A DNA stretch of 64,000 nt from Todiramphus chloris collaris (taxonomy: Eukaryota; Chordata; Aves; Coraciiformes; Alcedinidae). The stretch spans positions 11,693,749 to 11,757,748 of the forward strand of contig JANVCC010000011.1 in the NCBI GenBank assembly GCA_025345505.1. Reading direction: 5' to 3'. A program made the position numbers and the translations under genes. Position 1 is the stretch's first letter. Every line of letters starts with the position of its first letter. Of this stretch, positions 37,334-50,093 are shown piece after piece. The notes under the pieces are model-generated. The model was given only the letters and a program-made list of their open reading frames with translations, had not been told where the DNA came from and made no database searches.

Positions 37334-37363
37334 CATAGATGATTTACTTGTAAATCATCTATG
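37334..37363. repeat. Perfect inverted repeat, 14-bp arms
   Basis: catagatgatttac, a 2-nt spacer tt, then its exact reverse complement gtaaatcatctatg. The 30-bp palindrome has no mismatch. It could extrude as a cruciform or form an RNA hairpin. The arms do not match the CR1 or LTR sequences in this window, and no coding frame uses it. Its origin is unknown. Confidence 0.9.
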
Positions 37364-39049
37364 GACCTGTAATTGTATTAACAACAAATGTATCTGATCT
37401 TTTTTTTCTATAATGTCAGTTTTGTCATTGTCATTCTGTTATGCCTTCCATTACATCATGGGCACACCTTTTAAAAAAAATTTCTTTAGAAAACCTAAAG
37501 TCTTTCAGAGGTGAATAGCCCTGTGTTTCCTTCCTGTAGAATCCTGGAATAATGTGTTTTTAAAATCAACTGTCTCTTTGCCCCCACTGTGGTAGAAACA
37601 TTATAATAAATGCAATGAATGAGAAAATCAAAATAGTAGAAAAGAGTCAGAAGAAGAAAAGAAGGAAACGTGTTTGCTGGGTTCAAATCACTTAGCCAGT
37701 TCTGCCCTTCAGGGTTGGGTTAAGAAGTAAAATGCATCCATGTATTGCTAGTCACTTAAAACAGTCTATTTGAAGCTTAAATATAATCAGGCAAATAAAA
37801 TTGTTTATGGTTAATTATTCTGTTTTTATTGGCTTCTCTGTCTGGAGATTAACAAGAGAAGCATTTTTGAGTTGGTTTAATATAATTACTTGCTGGAACA
37901 GAGTTTCAGGGTCTAAAGATTGGAAGGTTATCACAAGTAATTTTACTCTCATAATTAGTTTCGGGTTACTTTCTGTCTCTAATACAAAGAAATTTAAGTG
38001 ATTTTGCTTCATATTCCAGATCAGCTTAATGTGAATTTGAGTAGCTTTTTTGAAAAGGATGGGTATCAGATTCGAGTGTACCTATGATCTTGCATACCTG
38101 TCAGTGCTTTTAACATCTCCTTAGTTTACAGTCTGTGTCTTCTATTACATCAACATTTCATCCCTACCTTCCAGGAAAGAGTAATATAGGGTTAAGTAAT
38201 AATACACAAAATGATTTTTAAAATAGTAATTCATTGCATGAAAATTCAGCGTTGCATAGGTAGATTATGTATTAACAGTGCACCAGTGCATAATTCATAA
38301 TTGTCTTTGACAGCCCAATGAAAACAAATATTTTAAACTGGCAGACAGGAACATGTCTGTGTTTCTGGATAAAACAAAACAACAATCAAAATAGACAACA
38401 CATTTTAATCTTAGCATCCACTAGGTAAAATGGGTAAAATATTATTTTATTTTTACAGAATATTTTAAATCCTGAATTACTACCATCTGCTACCCAGTCT
38501 CTGAACACTTTTGGGGAAGCTATACAACTACCACCAGCTCTTAGATGTACTCTAAAGACAGTACACAACAACCAGACAAGTCTGACAGCTTATTGCATTT
38601 AGGTTTTGTAAATGTGTTCACAGCCTCACGTGCACCAGATTCAGAACTTCTATTTACTCTGGGGCAATTATTTCTGGTTGTAATGCCTAAAGCCCTAATA
38701 ACATCATGACACCAAATGGAAGGAATAAAATAAAACTCTACAGTCAGGAAGGGTAGTGTGGATGAGTGTCAGAGTGAGGATGAGAAAAGAATAGATGGCA
38801 TTTTCTAGAGCACCAGAACAGGACACAAAGGAAATAATTGCTCTTAGGGTTCCTTTAAGAGCAAAGGGCAGTGGAAATATAATTTGTAAATAGTAAATAC
38901 AACACTCATATGATTGGAAAAATTGCAAATACATCATTATGAAAATTACTTTCTATTTATTCTAATAAAATTAAAAAAAACCCTACTCAGCTTGTGCTGT
39001 ACAACCAGTAGAAAGGTATTAAGCATTCTATGCTATAATTCTAGTTGAG

Positions 39050-40455
39050 ATGGAAACTCTACAACATCCCTGGGCAACCTGTTTCAGTGTTTGATCACCC
39101 TCACACTAAGAAAGTTCTTTGTTACCTTTATATGGAATTTCCTGTGTTTCAATCTGTGCCTTCAGCCTCTTGTCCTATCACTGGGCATCACTGAGATGTG
39201 TCTGGTTCTGGCTTCTTTACTTCCTCCCCATCAAGGTTTTATACACGTGGATAAGATTTGCCCTCAGCCTTCTCCAGGCTGAGCAGTTCCACCTCTCTTA
39301 GCCTCTTCTCATATGACAGATCCAGTTCTTTAATCATCTTCATGGCCCTGCACTGGACATCCTCTAGTATGTTCACATATTTTTCATACTCAGGAGTCCA
39401 GATCTGGACTCAGCGTTCCAGATGTGTCTCACCAGTGCTGAGCAAAGGGGAAGGACCATCTACCTTGACCTGCTGGCAACACTTAGTCTAATGCAGACCA
39501 GGGTACCATTGGCCTTCTTTGCCACAAAGACACATTGTTGAGTGTTATTAAATTACATGTCCATCAGAATCTCCAAGTCCTTTTCTGTAAAAATTCTTTT
39601 CAGTCAGTTGGCCCCCAATCTATGCTGGTGCTTAGGTTTATTTCTTCCTGGGGGAAGGACTTGACATTTCTCTTTCTTGAACTTCATAAGGTTCCTGTCA
39701 TTCCATTTCTCCAGCCTTTTGTGGTCCTTCTAATCATGTGGTGTATCAGACACTCCTCCCTGTATCTTCAATCCACCTCAATTTCCATTTATCTGGACTG
39801 TACTTCATCAGTTTGTCTATGGGGATTATATGGGAGACAGTATCAAAAGCGTTACCAAAGACAAGAGAAACAGTATCCACTGCTCTCCCTTCATCCACCA
39901 GTCATCTAATTATAGAAGGTTATCAAGTTGGTCAAGCATGATTTCCCCTTCATAAATCCATGATTGTTCCAAATCACTTTATTGCTCTTCATGTATTTGG
40001 AAAGGCTTTACAGGAGGACTTTATCCATCACCTTCTTATGGACTGAGGCGGTCTCAGGGATCTGGGACTGCTGAAAGTCAAAGGGAAAGAAGATATTCAG
40101 TATCTTGATCTCTTCTGCATCTTTTGTCACCAGGTCTCCTGACCCATTCAGCAGCAGGCTCACGTTTTTCCTGGTATGCCTTTTGTTGCTGATGTATCTG
40201 CTGAAGTCCTTGTTGTTCTTCACATCTCTCACCAGATTCAACTCCACATAGGCTTGTCCTTCCTAACTGTGTTTCTGAATCCTCAGACAGTGCTTCTATG
40301 CTCCTTCTGGGTCACCTGTCACAGCTTTTGCTTCTTTCACACTTTCCCTTTATGTTTGAGTTTTGCCAGGAGTTCCTTTATCATTCATACAGGACTCCTG
40401 CTACTCTTGCTTGACTTCCTGCTCACTGGCATGGGCTCTTCTTGGAAAGTGACAT
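39050..40455 (-). mobile_element. CR1 LINE ORF2 remnant with two internal deletions
   Basis: On the minus strand this is part of CR1 ORF2. It begins with the linker before the polymerase ('PMPVSRKSSKSSRSPV', 40,434-40,387), then 'LNLVRDVKNNKDFSRYIS' (near 40,240-40,188), then 'KGKSCLTNL' of the reverse transcriptase (39,950-39,924), 'AKKANGTL', and the C-terminal 'RAMKMIKEL' and 'REVELLSLEKAEG' segments down to about 39,060. Compared with the family layout two blocks are missing. One, near 40,051, removes the region between the post-endonuclease linker and 'KVMDK' (reverse-transcriptase N-terminal part). The other, near 39,766, removes the stretch running up to the catalytic aspartates. Stops and frameshifts are scattered through the rest. 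The 3' untranslated region and tail are also absent, so the copy is cut at both ends. The plus-strand 136-, 124- and 77-codon frames in this interval are antisense artefacts. Confidence 0.88.
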
Positions 40456-43400
40456 ATTTCAGTGTCAATGTCACAATTCAGCACACCTACTTTTTTTTAT
40501 ACTTTGGTGGCTCAAGCCTTAGATGTATTGAGCCTACTTTAAATGTGACCTTAATTTTACTAGTGCATTGTTCCATCCCTAATTAGCTAAATAAAATTCT
40601 AACATTTTAGCTTGGTAATTAGCCTTCTTAAATGAATATTTCCTCGCTCATCTATTTTAATAAAATCAATGAAGTGTATGCAAATTTGGATTGCTCTAAT
40701 AAATTATAACATGATTCCAGAACTATGAGGGCATGGCTAGCCTCAAAGATGTCATTTCTACACCACTCAGATCATCTTCAAAATGAATACTGAAATATTT
40801 TTTTAACTATTACCCTTAGACCAGGCTATGTGAGTTAAGAAGATCTCCCTTGATTTCAGTGACATGCAGCAATAATGGCTCAGGCCAAAAGCTGACAGAG
40901 GTGTAATGAAAGTGATCTATGAGAGGCAGAGAGTGTTGCTCTCTATTCTGTATGTTAGGCAGAATCAATTCTGTTTCTGTATGTCGATGGGGATCACACG
41001 CACCACTGAGACTTGCCAAAAGATCACCGTGGTCTGAAACCATTCTTATTCACTATGCCACTGAGCCTTTTTGAAAAGTATGGGTTAGAAAACTATGGAA
41101 TACACACATTTGTATTGGTCAGACTAAGTTTGTCAGACACTCTTTCGAACTAATTTTTTATCTTCTAGTGTATCAAACAACAATAAACTATTTATTTGGA
41201 AAGTGAGATTAGGAAGTGTTAATTAAGAACTTTTGGCCATCCCGTAGTGCACTGTGTATTTAAGATCAAGGCTTGTGTATGTTTATACCTAAATACCTTA
41301 CTGGACATCTTGTTACAGTGGCTGCTGTTCACAAAGTATTACTAGTTGGATTTTCAAAAGAATTTAGCAATCCCAGAACACAAGTACTATCAGATACAAT
41401 GAACAAACTTGGAAATTATAACAGTATACTATACTTTTGGAAATCCTTGCCCACATGCTACAGTGCAGCTGTTTGGGATATGTTATCTACCATTTTTTTG
41501 TTGACATGCCAGAAAGTAAAGAAGTAACTCACTCCTGCTTAATCAAATAATAAATGCTGAGAATCTAGAAGCAGATAAATGGAGAAAAAAAAACAAGGCA
41601 GAAAATTGCTTTCATTCACAAGCATCTCACTACTCCTTTCATGAAGTAGTAAAATACCTCAACTGCCTCACCTAAGGTTAGGATATTAATTTGGCATAAA
41701 TCCCAAGTTCTGGACCCTGACATTTCTCTGCATAGCTTACTGCAGATCTATTTGTGCATGATTTTAATAAATACAGTTTTGGTTGTTGAATATAGAAACA
41801 CAGTTTCAGTAAAAAACACTGGACATTTTAATCATAAATGAGCTATAACAACCTATTTGAGCAGCTGCATTGAATGCCTCTGAGAGCCATCTTCTGAAGC
41901 TGAATTGATGGGTGACATTTAGTTTAAATAGTGGGTAATATAAAAGGTAAAGTAATTTTGAAATATAATTGCTAATAAAGAGAATAAATAATGTCTTATA
42001 AACATGTTAACAAGCCATTCTAGTGATATTTAATATAGACACACTTAAAAACAGTTAATAATCATATATTCACATTTAATGATGTTACTGTTTAATGGTA
42101 TTACACTGCTAGAATCCTGAAAAGAATGTACCAACTGTAATCACTAGTGTGCTATCAATTCATATTTGAAGTTGTCCGTGATGGTAAGAAAAAAGCACAC
42201 AAAAAGTACTTGCACAATCAAAATCTATATTCATGTGAAGTTACCATGTGAGGCAGGTATTTTTTGTATAGAGATGATTTAGGTGTTTGTGTTCATCTTA
42301 GCAACTTGGTAGCTTTCAGCAGAGGATTTATAAATGTTTCTTAGAATGATTAATTTTAAAGCTAATCATATAATGTCAGAATTTTCTGAGAGAAATGACA
42401 AAGGAAAAGGATTTATATAATCAGCTGAATTTTGCTGAAAACTCCTTCAACTTGTGAATCTGCTCTGTGAATAAGAATGAACCAGAAGCCAATACATATA
42501 ATTATTCATCATGTGTGTCAACTCATTTTTATTGGGTTAATGACTAAAGATAAATAAGACTAAAAAAAAGCCCAAACAAAAAACACAACTTATTTTTTCC
42601 TCCAAAGCATTTTAAAGATTTCCTGTCACTGGAGAAAATATTCCTGAGTACCTTTGTGAGCAAAATTTCCTCTGCATAAGTCTTTGCAGAGATGCCATCT
42701 TTGGCATATTACTGTGAGAATGGAAAAGGTGCAATTAGACCTAGGGGACTCCTTGCCTTGATATCCTGTTAGTTTAGCCATTTTGACAATGACTTCTGCA
42801 TCTTTGCCAGTAAAAATATACCACATTAGCTCAAAACAGTTTAAACATCAGATCTTTGCTATTTAGCTCACTCTGAAAAGTACAAGGGTAGTATGAGATT
42901 CATGTCTCTGAAGAACCATGTAACAGAGCAGGACTAAGCCAAGTTTGATGTGGAAGAGTCTTCCTCTTTCCATCATTGCTGCTGAGTCCAGAAATGAACA
43001 TCTGTCTTCAGTCCAGTCATGTAATACCACCTTTGAGAAATGGCATCAGGCTGATCTGCTCCAAGTATAAGGGAACTCCATCCTGGAAAAATCCTTTCAC
43101 TCTGGAATGCTTTTAAATAAATAAAATATAGATAAATAAAATACATTTTTAATAAATACATGTTGTATTCTGAGCTGTTGACTGTATTATATGAAAGAGT
43201 TTAGAAACACAATTTGTGTTTAAAAGAAGGTTACCTCACCTGTACCCCATAGATTTGTTTAGCCAAGTGAGAGGCATAATGAGCATCATTTATTGCTATC
43301 TAGTTTCATCAACAAAATTCCTAAATAATGACAAAATGTACTCTGACAGGTGAAACACGAATGTGAATATTCTGCAATTTGTATGGTTTTCCCTACATAT

Positions 43401-44001
43401 GAGCCAAGTGCATTTGTAATCTGCCAGTATCATTTAAACTGTTCCTGTATTTGCCAACCTCGTATAAGCAATATGATGGAGGAAGGCAGGCAAATATGTA
43501 CTCCTGAACAATACCATACTACATTGTTGTAAGTACAGTGTGGATTAAGCAGCTGATATGAAACAAACTGTAACTGTGCATATGTATTGAAAGACCATTG
43601 AAATGAATGACTAGGAACTCAAAAATTTTCAGGTTCCTGGAGGAGGGGTATAGTCTACAGAAATGCTTAAATTCAACTTACTTCTAAAGACTGGGGAGTG
43701 CTTTCAAAGATTTTATACCGTTCTCAAAGCATCCTTTTCTTCCCTCGATTTCAATTGCACTTTGGCTTTAGAAGCTTTAATTTCCTTTAAAGACAAGATT
43801 TTCTAATATCACTTGCTTTTAACTCTGTAGTTGATTTTTAAACACTGTTAATTTTCATTCTTACAGTCTTCTGTCTTTTCACATAAATGCTTACCTTTTA
43901 ACAATTTTCACACAAAATGATTGCAACTACTTAACTAAGTGGCCTATGAATCACTTTAGATAACATGATTTTTATAAGGCTGATTTGATATTGGAGTCCA
44001 T
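40456..44001. other. Unique AT-rich DNA, no gene seen
   Basis: About 3.5 kb without a recognisable gene, RNA or transposon. Open frames are short, overlap on both strands and carry no motif. Confidence 0.55.
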
Positions 44002-44215
44002 GAGTCACAGAAGAGTTGGGTTGGGAAAGGATCTCAGAAGGTCCCTAGTCCAACTGCCTGCTTGATGCTGAAGTCAGCTCAGGGTTTTTTACAGCTGGGT
44101 CTCAGAAACCTCCAAGGACGGAGATCCCACCACATTTATGGGCATAATTTCTAGTGCTTAATTACTCTTCTAGGAGAAGTTTTCCCTTTATATCATTTTG
44201 TTATACATGTATCAC
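44002..44215 (-). mobile_element. CR1 3' fragment, minus strand
   Basis: On the plus strand it reads as the reverse complement of a CR1 3' end: a degenerate 'gagtcacagaa' tail remnant, 'gggttgggaaaggatctcagaaggtccctagtccaact', then the 'ctccaaggacggagatcccaccaca' block and the 'tctagtgctt...agaagttttcccttta' part that corresponds to the end of ORF2. The copy is moderately diverged and lacks intact octamer repeats. The left edge is set at the tail remnant, the right edge where similarity to the family fades. Confidence 0.8.
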
Positions 44216-44478
44216 ATAGCCCTTCATAGGAAAAGAATGAGAGTTTGCACAAATCAGATGATGAAATTAATGCAACTAAATTATCAGGTGTCTGTCCCAC
44301 AAATACTTGCAATATAGTGTAGGAAGAGAACTTAAGTAGGTTCAGTTATAAAGGAAAAAAACCCTATGGCTATAAACTTGTGTACATGTACCTGTCTGCA
44401 ATGACCTCCCACGTTCAATTGCATCTGGAATCTTTGTACTTTATTCGTCTCATACTAATGTTCACATGCAATGTCTTT
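44216..44478. other. Unique spacer between CR1 fragment and LTR
   Basis: About 260 bp of unrecognised AT-rich sequence separating two unrelated insertions. No gene or site is seen. Confidence 0.5.
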
Positions 44479-44483
44479 ACCAG
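44479..44483. repeat. Target-site duplication, left copy (ACCAG)
   Basis: Exact match to 45,381-45,385; the pair directly abuts the LTR ends. Confidence 0.8.
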
Positions 44484-45380
44484 TGTCATGGTTTAAGCCC
44501 ACCCAGCTCGTCGCTCACTCCTACAACGCTCTGGTGGGATGGGGAGGAGAAAATAAAACAAAAGGCTCATGGCTTGACACAAAAGGCTCAGTCACCAGTT
44601 ACGGTCATGAGCAGAAGACAGATTCAATTTAGGGAAACAAAATCAATTTAATTTAAACAAATCCAACACCAATTCACCAACTGAATCAGAATAGGACCTT
44701 GCTAAATACAAACAAATCTTAAGCACCCCTTCCCCTGACTCCCTCCTTCTTCCTGGGACCAGCTCTGCTACCTCCTCACCACCAGCAGCACAGGGGTATA
44801 GGGAATAGGGGTTGTGGTTGGTCCCAGTTGTTCTTGACATTCCTTTCCCCTTTGGGGGAAAACTCCTCACAGTCCACCCTTATGGCAATGTGGCATCTCT
44901 CTCACAGGAGACAGTCCTCCATGAACTTCTCCAGTTAGTGTGGATCCATCCTGTGGACAGATGGACTGCTCCATTGTGGGTGCCCCTCAGATTCACAGCC
45001 TTATTTGGGATCAGTCCCCTGCTGCAGCATGGGATCCTCCATGGGTTGCAGATGGGATCCTTCTCCATCATTGATCTCTGAAGGCTGCAAGGCCTCAGAC
45101 TGCTGTCTCACCACAGGCTGAAGATGAGAGACTCTTTCAGTGTGCCTCCTTCACTCCTTCCCCATTGACCTCTGTGTCTGCATGACTGTATCTCTCCTGT
45201 TCTACTCCCAAAACAAAGGAAGTTGCCCAACAGGCTTTCCCATGACAAATATGTTACTGAAAAGGTGCTGATTGGCTTGGCCTTGGCCAAAGACAGGTCT
45301 GACTTGGAGATGGGGGAGCTTTTCAAAGCTTCTTAGCACCCTCCCCAACTACCATACTGCTGCGGCACAAACCCAACACG
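44484..45380 (-). mobile_element. Solo LTR of an avian endogenous retrovirus (897 bp)
   Basis: The minus-strand LTR starts CGTGTTGGGTTTG and ends CCATGACA. The family normally starts TGTGTTGGGTTTG, so the terminal T has probably mutated to C. An exact 5-bp direct repeat, ACCAG, lies at 44,479-44,483 and 45,381-45,385, which supports both borders. A poly(A) signal ATTAAA lies at 44,652-44,647 on the minus strand, about 165 bp before the 3' end. U3 contains decayed repeats of the 'gctgcagcatgggatcctccatggg' kind (near 45,018-45,060), typical of a common bird LTR family with several such units. I see no clear TATA box. No internal viral genes adjoin it, so it is a solo LTR. Class (ERVL versus another) is not settled from sequence alone; the 5-bp TSD leans to ERVL. 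Confidence 0.87.
44647..44652 (-). terminator. LTR poly(A) signal (ATTAAA)
   Basis: ATTAAA on the minus strand inside the 897-bp LTR, in a T/A-rich context at the position where polyadenylation is expected in LTRs of this layout. Confidence 0.5.
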
Positions 45381-45385
45381 ACCAG
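45381..45385. repeat. Target-site duplication, right copy (ACCAG)
   Basis: Exact match to 44,479-44,483. It shows that the LTR end is CG on the plus strand here instead of the canonical CA. Confidence 0.8.
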
Positions 45386-45865
45386 CAAAGCTTTTATTCA
45401 TTCTCTATGTGGCATTGCAGGTGCCTTCAAGATTTGTCCCCATTCACATTTAAAATAGAGGAGTATATAAAAAAATCTGCTTTTGTATTACTCCCTAAAA
45501 TCCCTGTGCCAGGGTTTTTTCAGACCACTGAAGAAAAATACTGGGTTAGTTATTTTTTGTGACATGATTTCTGATTAGCACGAGTCTCTTTCTGCATATT
45601 CTTCTCATCTTTGTGTCAATCTATTCTCTTTTGTCTTAATTTTGAAGTAGAAGCTTTATGGTCTCCTCTTTAATGTCCAGGCATTATGGAAAATAATCCT
45701 CTGGTCCATAGTTGGGTTCTTTAAAGGTCAAATAAATAGTATAGAGACATTCTGGAGAGTTAATTGGATATATTACTGTACAAATAAAATTGTAAACCCA
45801 AATGTGAAGTTTCATAAATCTAATCTATGACAATGTCAATGCATAAATTTGTGAGTTGTTTTGCC

Positions 45866-45887
45866 TTTTTTTTTTTTTTTTTTTTTT
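45866..45887. repeat. Poly-T homopolymer (22 nt)
   Basis: An uninterrupted T22; no adjoining retroposed sequence recognised. Confidence 0.9.
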
Positions 45888-47531
45888 AATATATGTATTT
45901 TGCAACCAGAAAAATAATGCCTTGATCTGACACCTAAAACATTAGGGTTTTTTATACTATCAGTAAGTTTACAGTGTGAAACTACAGTTTACTTATAAGA
46001 ATTCCTTGAGATTATCATTGGAGTTATAGGGAAATGGTTTTTTGGATGAAGCAGAGGATGGCACTGTTGGACTGCAATTATGAGGCAATACAGCCTGCAA
46101 ATATTGAATTACAACATTGCACAACCTTACAAAAATTATGTCAGATGTCTTACAAGAAGCACAAGCAGGAAAAAGGTTTACAAATGTGTCTCTGATCATC
46201 AAAATTTGCTTGAAGTCTAGCAGTCAGATGTTAAGAAAGATGGTTCTTTTTTTTAATGGGATGTGGCTTTAAATGGAGTAATAGAGAAAAGGTAGTTGAA
46301 GAAAACCAAAAACAATAAAAACATCACGTCATATATTTTGTGAAATAAATTAGTAGTAAAACTGTGAAGGACCTTTCTGGCACCAAGTCCTTGGCTATAA
46401 AGTATCTAAGGTACTGAGTATTTGCAAAGACACTGTCTCCATAATGTAAGCATTACAGTACCCACAGCCTGTTCAGATGGGTTTTCCAACAAAGGTTGTA
46501 ATTCAAATAGCAACAGAAGATAGACTTGCAAAGAGGTAAACTACTTTAGACAAAATGGACCTTCTTCTCAGAGGTATGTCTCCATTCTGATTTTGTATAA
46601 GATGTTTCTAGCCTGTTCTGCCAGATTTCACAAGAAAATCTTTGTCTTAAAAAGTTATTTAAGATAGAGAAAGGGGAAAGAATCACATTCCATGTGTGTT
46701 AATACAAGTGTTTAAAAATGTTGTGCAATTAATTCAGTTTCATTATGCAAGATGCCATCAGCTGTGCAAGCCTTCAAATTTTGCTGGCTGTCTGTTGTCA
46801 ATTAAACCAGTATTCACTTTATTCTTTTCTCTATTATCCTAGATAAGCTTACAAAACCAAAAAAACAATGGTACTATTTGGTTAAAGATAATAAATTTTC
46901 ACCTCTAATATGATCGTTACAATGGGCTTATTCATTGGAGTAAGGAATTTCAGGAAATGAGTCCTTTTTCCATGAGTGGTGTGAACTACACATCCCTGTG
47001 AAATCTATTGGATACTTACAAGCCATCTTGCAGTTTAACAAGATTTGTTTTCCAGGATTGCTTATGCTGCCAACAGTATTGAGATAAACTTGGACCAAAA
47101 TGCTAGCCTGACAGTATAATTTTCAAGCAATTATCTGTTAAAAAGTGCAATTGTCAAAAATAAATTAAAATAGAAGTAGAATTGAGGCCATGGCTTTAGT
47201 ACTCAGAAATTGTCATGATCATTTTACTGCAACTGGAATGACACTCAGAACTCAAATCAGTCTAAACTGCTCCTATGAGTTTGCATTGTAATTACAAACC
47301 CCGGTGAAATTCCGTGTTTACTTAGTAGCCTTACAAATACACATGTATTTTTCATTAAATCTCAGCTCAGCTTCATTGCAAAGAAAACTCAGATCAAGTG
47401 AATTCTAGGTGATTTTGGTTTTCATAAGAAATCATCTTACAGACCTCTGAAAATACTCATGTTTTCTGTAAGTCAATACAGTGTCATTGTTACCTTACTT
47501 ATTTTTCTGTTATGACAAAGCTTGTTCCTTC

Positions 47532-47554
47532 TTTTTTTTTTTTTTTTTTTTTTT
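47532..47554. repeat. Poly-T homopolymer (23 nt)
   Basis: An uninterrupted T23 followed by CTTTCTTT. Simple sequence. Confidence 0.9.
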
Positions 47555-49604
47555 CTTTCTTTAATTCAATCATAGGAAGAAAAGAAAACAGGATTTTTAC
47601 ATTCTGAATGTAATCTTTTCCATGGTCATATATGAACATAGAAGGTCAGGAATTCAATGTCAGAATGAAATATACAGGATGAAATACCAATTTTACACTG
47701 GCCAGTGACAAAAGCTCGTGTTAATTTCTGCAGGATTCTCCCACTAAATGCACTGTCTATACATTATACATACTTGCTTTAACATAAATATGTATTTTAT
47801 ATATGTACCACTTATGAAGTCACAGCTGACAAGTGAAAACTTCAGAAAAAAAATCTAAAAAAGTAATTTCAAAAGTTTGAAGTACCCTTAATTGAAACTT
47901 ACAATTTCAAACCTTTCACTTGTTTTCTTGCCTTTCTGAAAAAGCAGGGAGAAAATGTGTGCAATACTTGTGCAGAAATGTAAGTGCTGCTGAGCTTCAT
48001 GCGTGCACATAGTGACAGTTCAGTTTTTCTTATGGGTGGAGACAGTAAAAAATACTGTGAAAATAAATTAACTGAGGGTTTAGTCAGGGTTTTCTTTCCC
48101 ATTTTCCACCCATTTCTTCTCAACTACTAAGGTTACCTGTACCTACTCCTTGCATCTTTCTGTAATAGTTTTGCACACTGACTTTCAAAAATAGGTACAG
48201 ACACTCACAGTAGTACTCTGAGGTAACTGGTCAGTGTAAAAGGATATCATGGTCTATGGGGCAGCAAATTCATTTTAGAGATAACTAAAGACTATTTTTA
48301 TCCCATACCATTATTTTACTTGTTAAAATGCTTCATTGCAATAGAGTGATCTAGGCACTGGTAGTGGTTTTGTACAGTTGTTACCAAAGCAAAAAGAGAA
48401 ACATTTGTCTTAATCTATCTGTTTAGTTTTGTTTATACAGTAGCACAGTAAGAAATTACTGTATATTAAAAGGTTTATTTGAGAATACTAGGACCAACAA
48501 TCATGTAATAGGCAATTCGGAATGCCTGCAGGGATTAATATTTTTAATCTTATGGAAATTGCTATATTTTCTCATGTACAGCTTGCACATCAGATAACTT
48601 TAATCCCTATAAAAGTCTTGTCCCTGTGATGGGTCCTCAGAAAAGTCCAAGGAACGGAGGTCATTTCATCAGTGAGGCATGAGGGATTTGAAAGAAAATG
48701 AATGGACTGTGAGGAGCAGAGAAAAGAAGCTGTTGGAAACAAGAAAACGTGAAGACAATATTCCTGTTTGGATATATGCACATGTATAATCTGTACAGTT
48801 ATTGAGTCACAGGATGTTTTCTTGATTCCATGCTTTTTTCTTTTCTTTTAGTTATTTTGTTGGTTCACTTTTTTTTTTTTTTTTTGGTTATGATAGATAA
48901 CCCAGAAGTTATGTACAGAAATTCCTGGTAAAACATGTGAAGATAACCCTCAGAAGACATTCAGAGTAGTATGGTTGAAGACATACTTTTTGAAACAATA
49001 GGCTAAAATTGCCCAGTCAACATGAATAAATTAGCAAAATCTCATGTCTTCTGAAAAAGTCTGAAATGAGCACACCAAGAAATTCGACAATTTGATTACT
49101 GTGTTGGTTTTTTTTCCTAAGTTGTTCAAAATTGATACTGTGACTTTGGAATACATTATTAATAGTGCTGAATAGATTTTTTTCCATCAATAATACTTCT
49201 TTAAAAATAAATTCAGATATATTTTTCTTAAAGTAAAAAGTTATCTACTTTGCTAAAGCTGTTTGAAGTTTATAATTAGAAAATGTAAGTTAATTGTTCT
49301 GTTTCTGACAGTCTCCAGCAGGGGAAAAGTTATGGTGTTTGTCCTTGCTTTACATTTGCTCAATGCATTTCTTACAGTCCATCATTCAAATAATTTCTTT
49401 ATTTAACATTTTAAGACCATTCACCTGGCTTTATGTCTAATAATAGTAACAGTGGTCATCTGCATGTTACAAGATGATAAAATCAAAAAGAATATTATCG
49501 TTTTCCTCCAATGACTGATTTAAACTCATTACATTTCTTCACTAGAGAGGACTAAAAATAAGAATGAGATTTGTCTTGAATTAGAGACAAAGAGCTCTGT
49601 ATAC

Positions 49605-49635
49605 TTATTTATTTATTTATTTATTTATTTATTTT
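49605..49635. repeat. (TTAT)n microsatellite
   Basis: Nearly eight TTAT units, the last one imperfect. Simple sequence, probably variable in length. Confidence 0.9.
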
Positions 49636-49892
49636 AGGCCTGACACTTTTTAGGTCTTACCACTTTACACACTGATGAGAAAGAGGCAAAAAAGACTCTC
49701 CTGTTACTTGGTATTTCTTTCAACTAAGAATTTCTCAGAAGCAAAATTTTAATGAACATCAAGGTTTTAGGGTCAGGGCAGTCTGCTAACCTATAACAGA
49801 TGCTCTCTGTTAACCTCTCTTCCTCCTCAAAGGGGAAGAGAAAAGGAATAAGGGAGAGAGACTTAGCAATTGGGAAAGGTAACTAGAACAGC

Positions 49893-49898
49893 TTTAAT
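49893..49898 (-). terminator. LTR poly(A) signal (ATTAAA)
   Basis: ATTAAA on the minus strand about 85 bp before the LTR 3' end, matching the place seen in the related LTR at 11,429-11,995. Confidence 0.5.
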
Positions 49899-50041
49899 GA
49901 AAATAATAATAATGGAATATATACAAATATATATAAAACCAGTATCAAGCCCAACCCCCATGATGGCAATTATGTCACCATCAGCAGTGATGCTGTGGAG
50001 CAGGCACTGGGGAAATCCCAGACTGGGGCCAGTGGCAGATG

Positions 50042-50093
50042 GGAACTGGGTTCGGGAACTGGGTTCAGGAGCTGGATTCTGGTACTGAATTCA
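50042..50093 (-). repeat. Four 13-bp tandem units within the LTR
   Basis: Four successive copies of a unit like ggaactgggttca, with the last two diverged. Avian LTRs of this group often vary in the number of such units. Confidence 0.7.

Larger units (their letters stand above)
34187..39049. other. Unique AT-rich DNA, no gene seen
   Basis: Nearly 5 kb without a recognisable gene or transposon. It holds a (TAAAA)6 microsatellite and a perfect hairpin, listed separately. The open frames at 36,261-36,503 and 36,886-37,200 have no domain I know. Confidence 0.55.
45386..49807. other. Unique AT-rich DNA with simple repeats, no gene seen
   Basis: About 4.4 kb with no recognised gene or transposon. 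It contains three long T runs (45,866-45,887; 47,532-47,554; 48,869-48,885) and a (TTAT)n array, listed separately. Open frames are all under 80 codons. Confidence 0.55.

Noticed and set aside
39535-39909. 124-codon plus-strand open frame
   Set aside because: Antisense to the same CR1 remnant, spanning one of its deletion junctions.
40176-40586. 136-codon plus-strand open frame
   Set aside because: Mostly antisense to the minus-strand CR1 ORF2 remnant; it has no family motif of its own.
44812-45081. 89-codon plus-strand frame and overlapping minus-strand frames
   Set aside because: All are within the 897-bp LTR and are non-coding.
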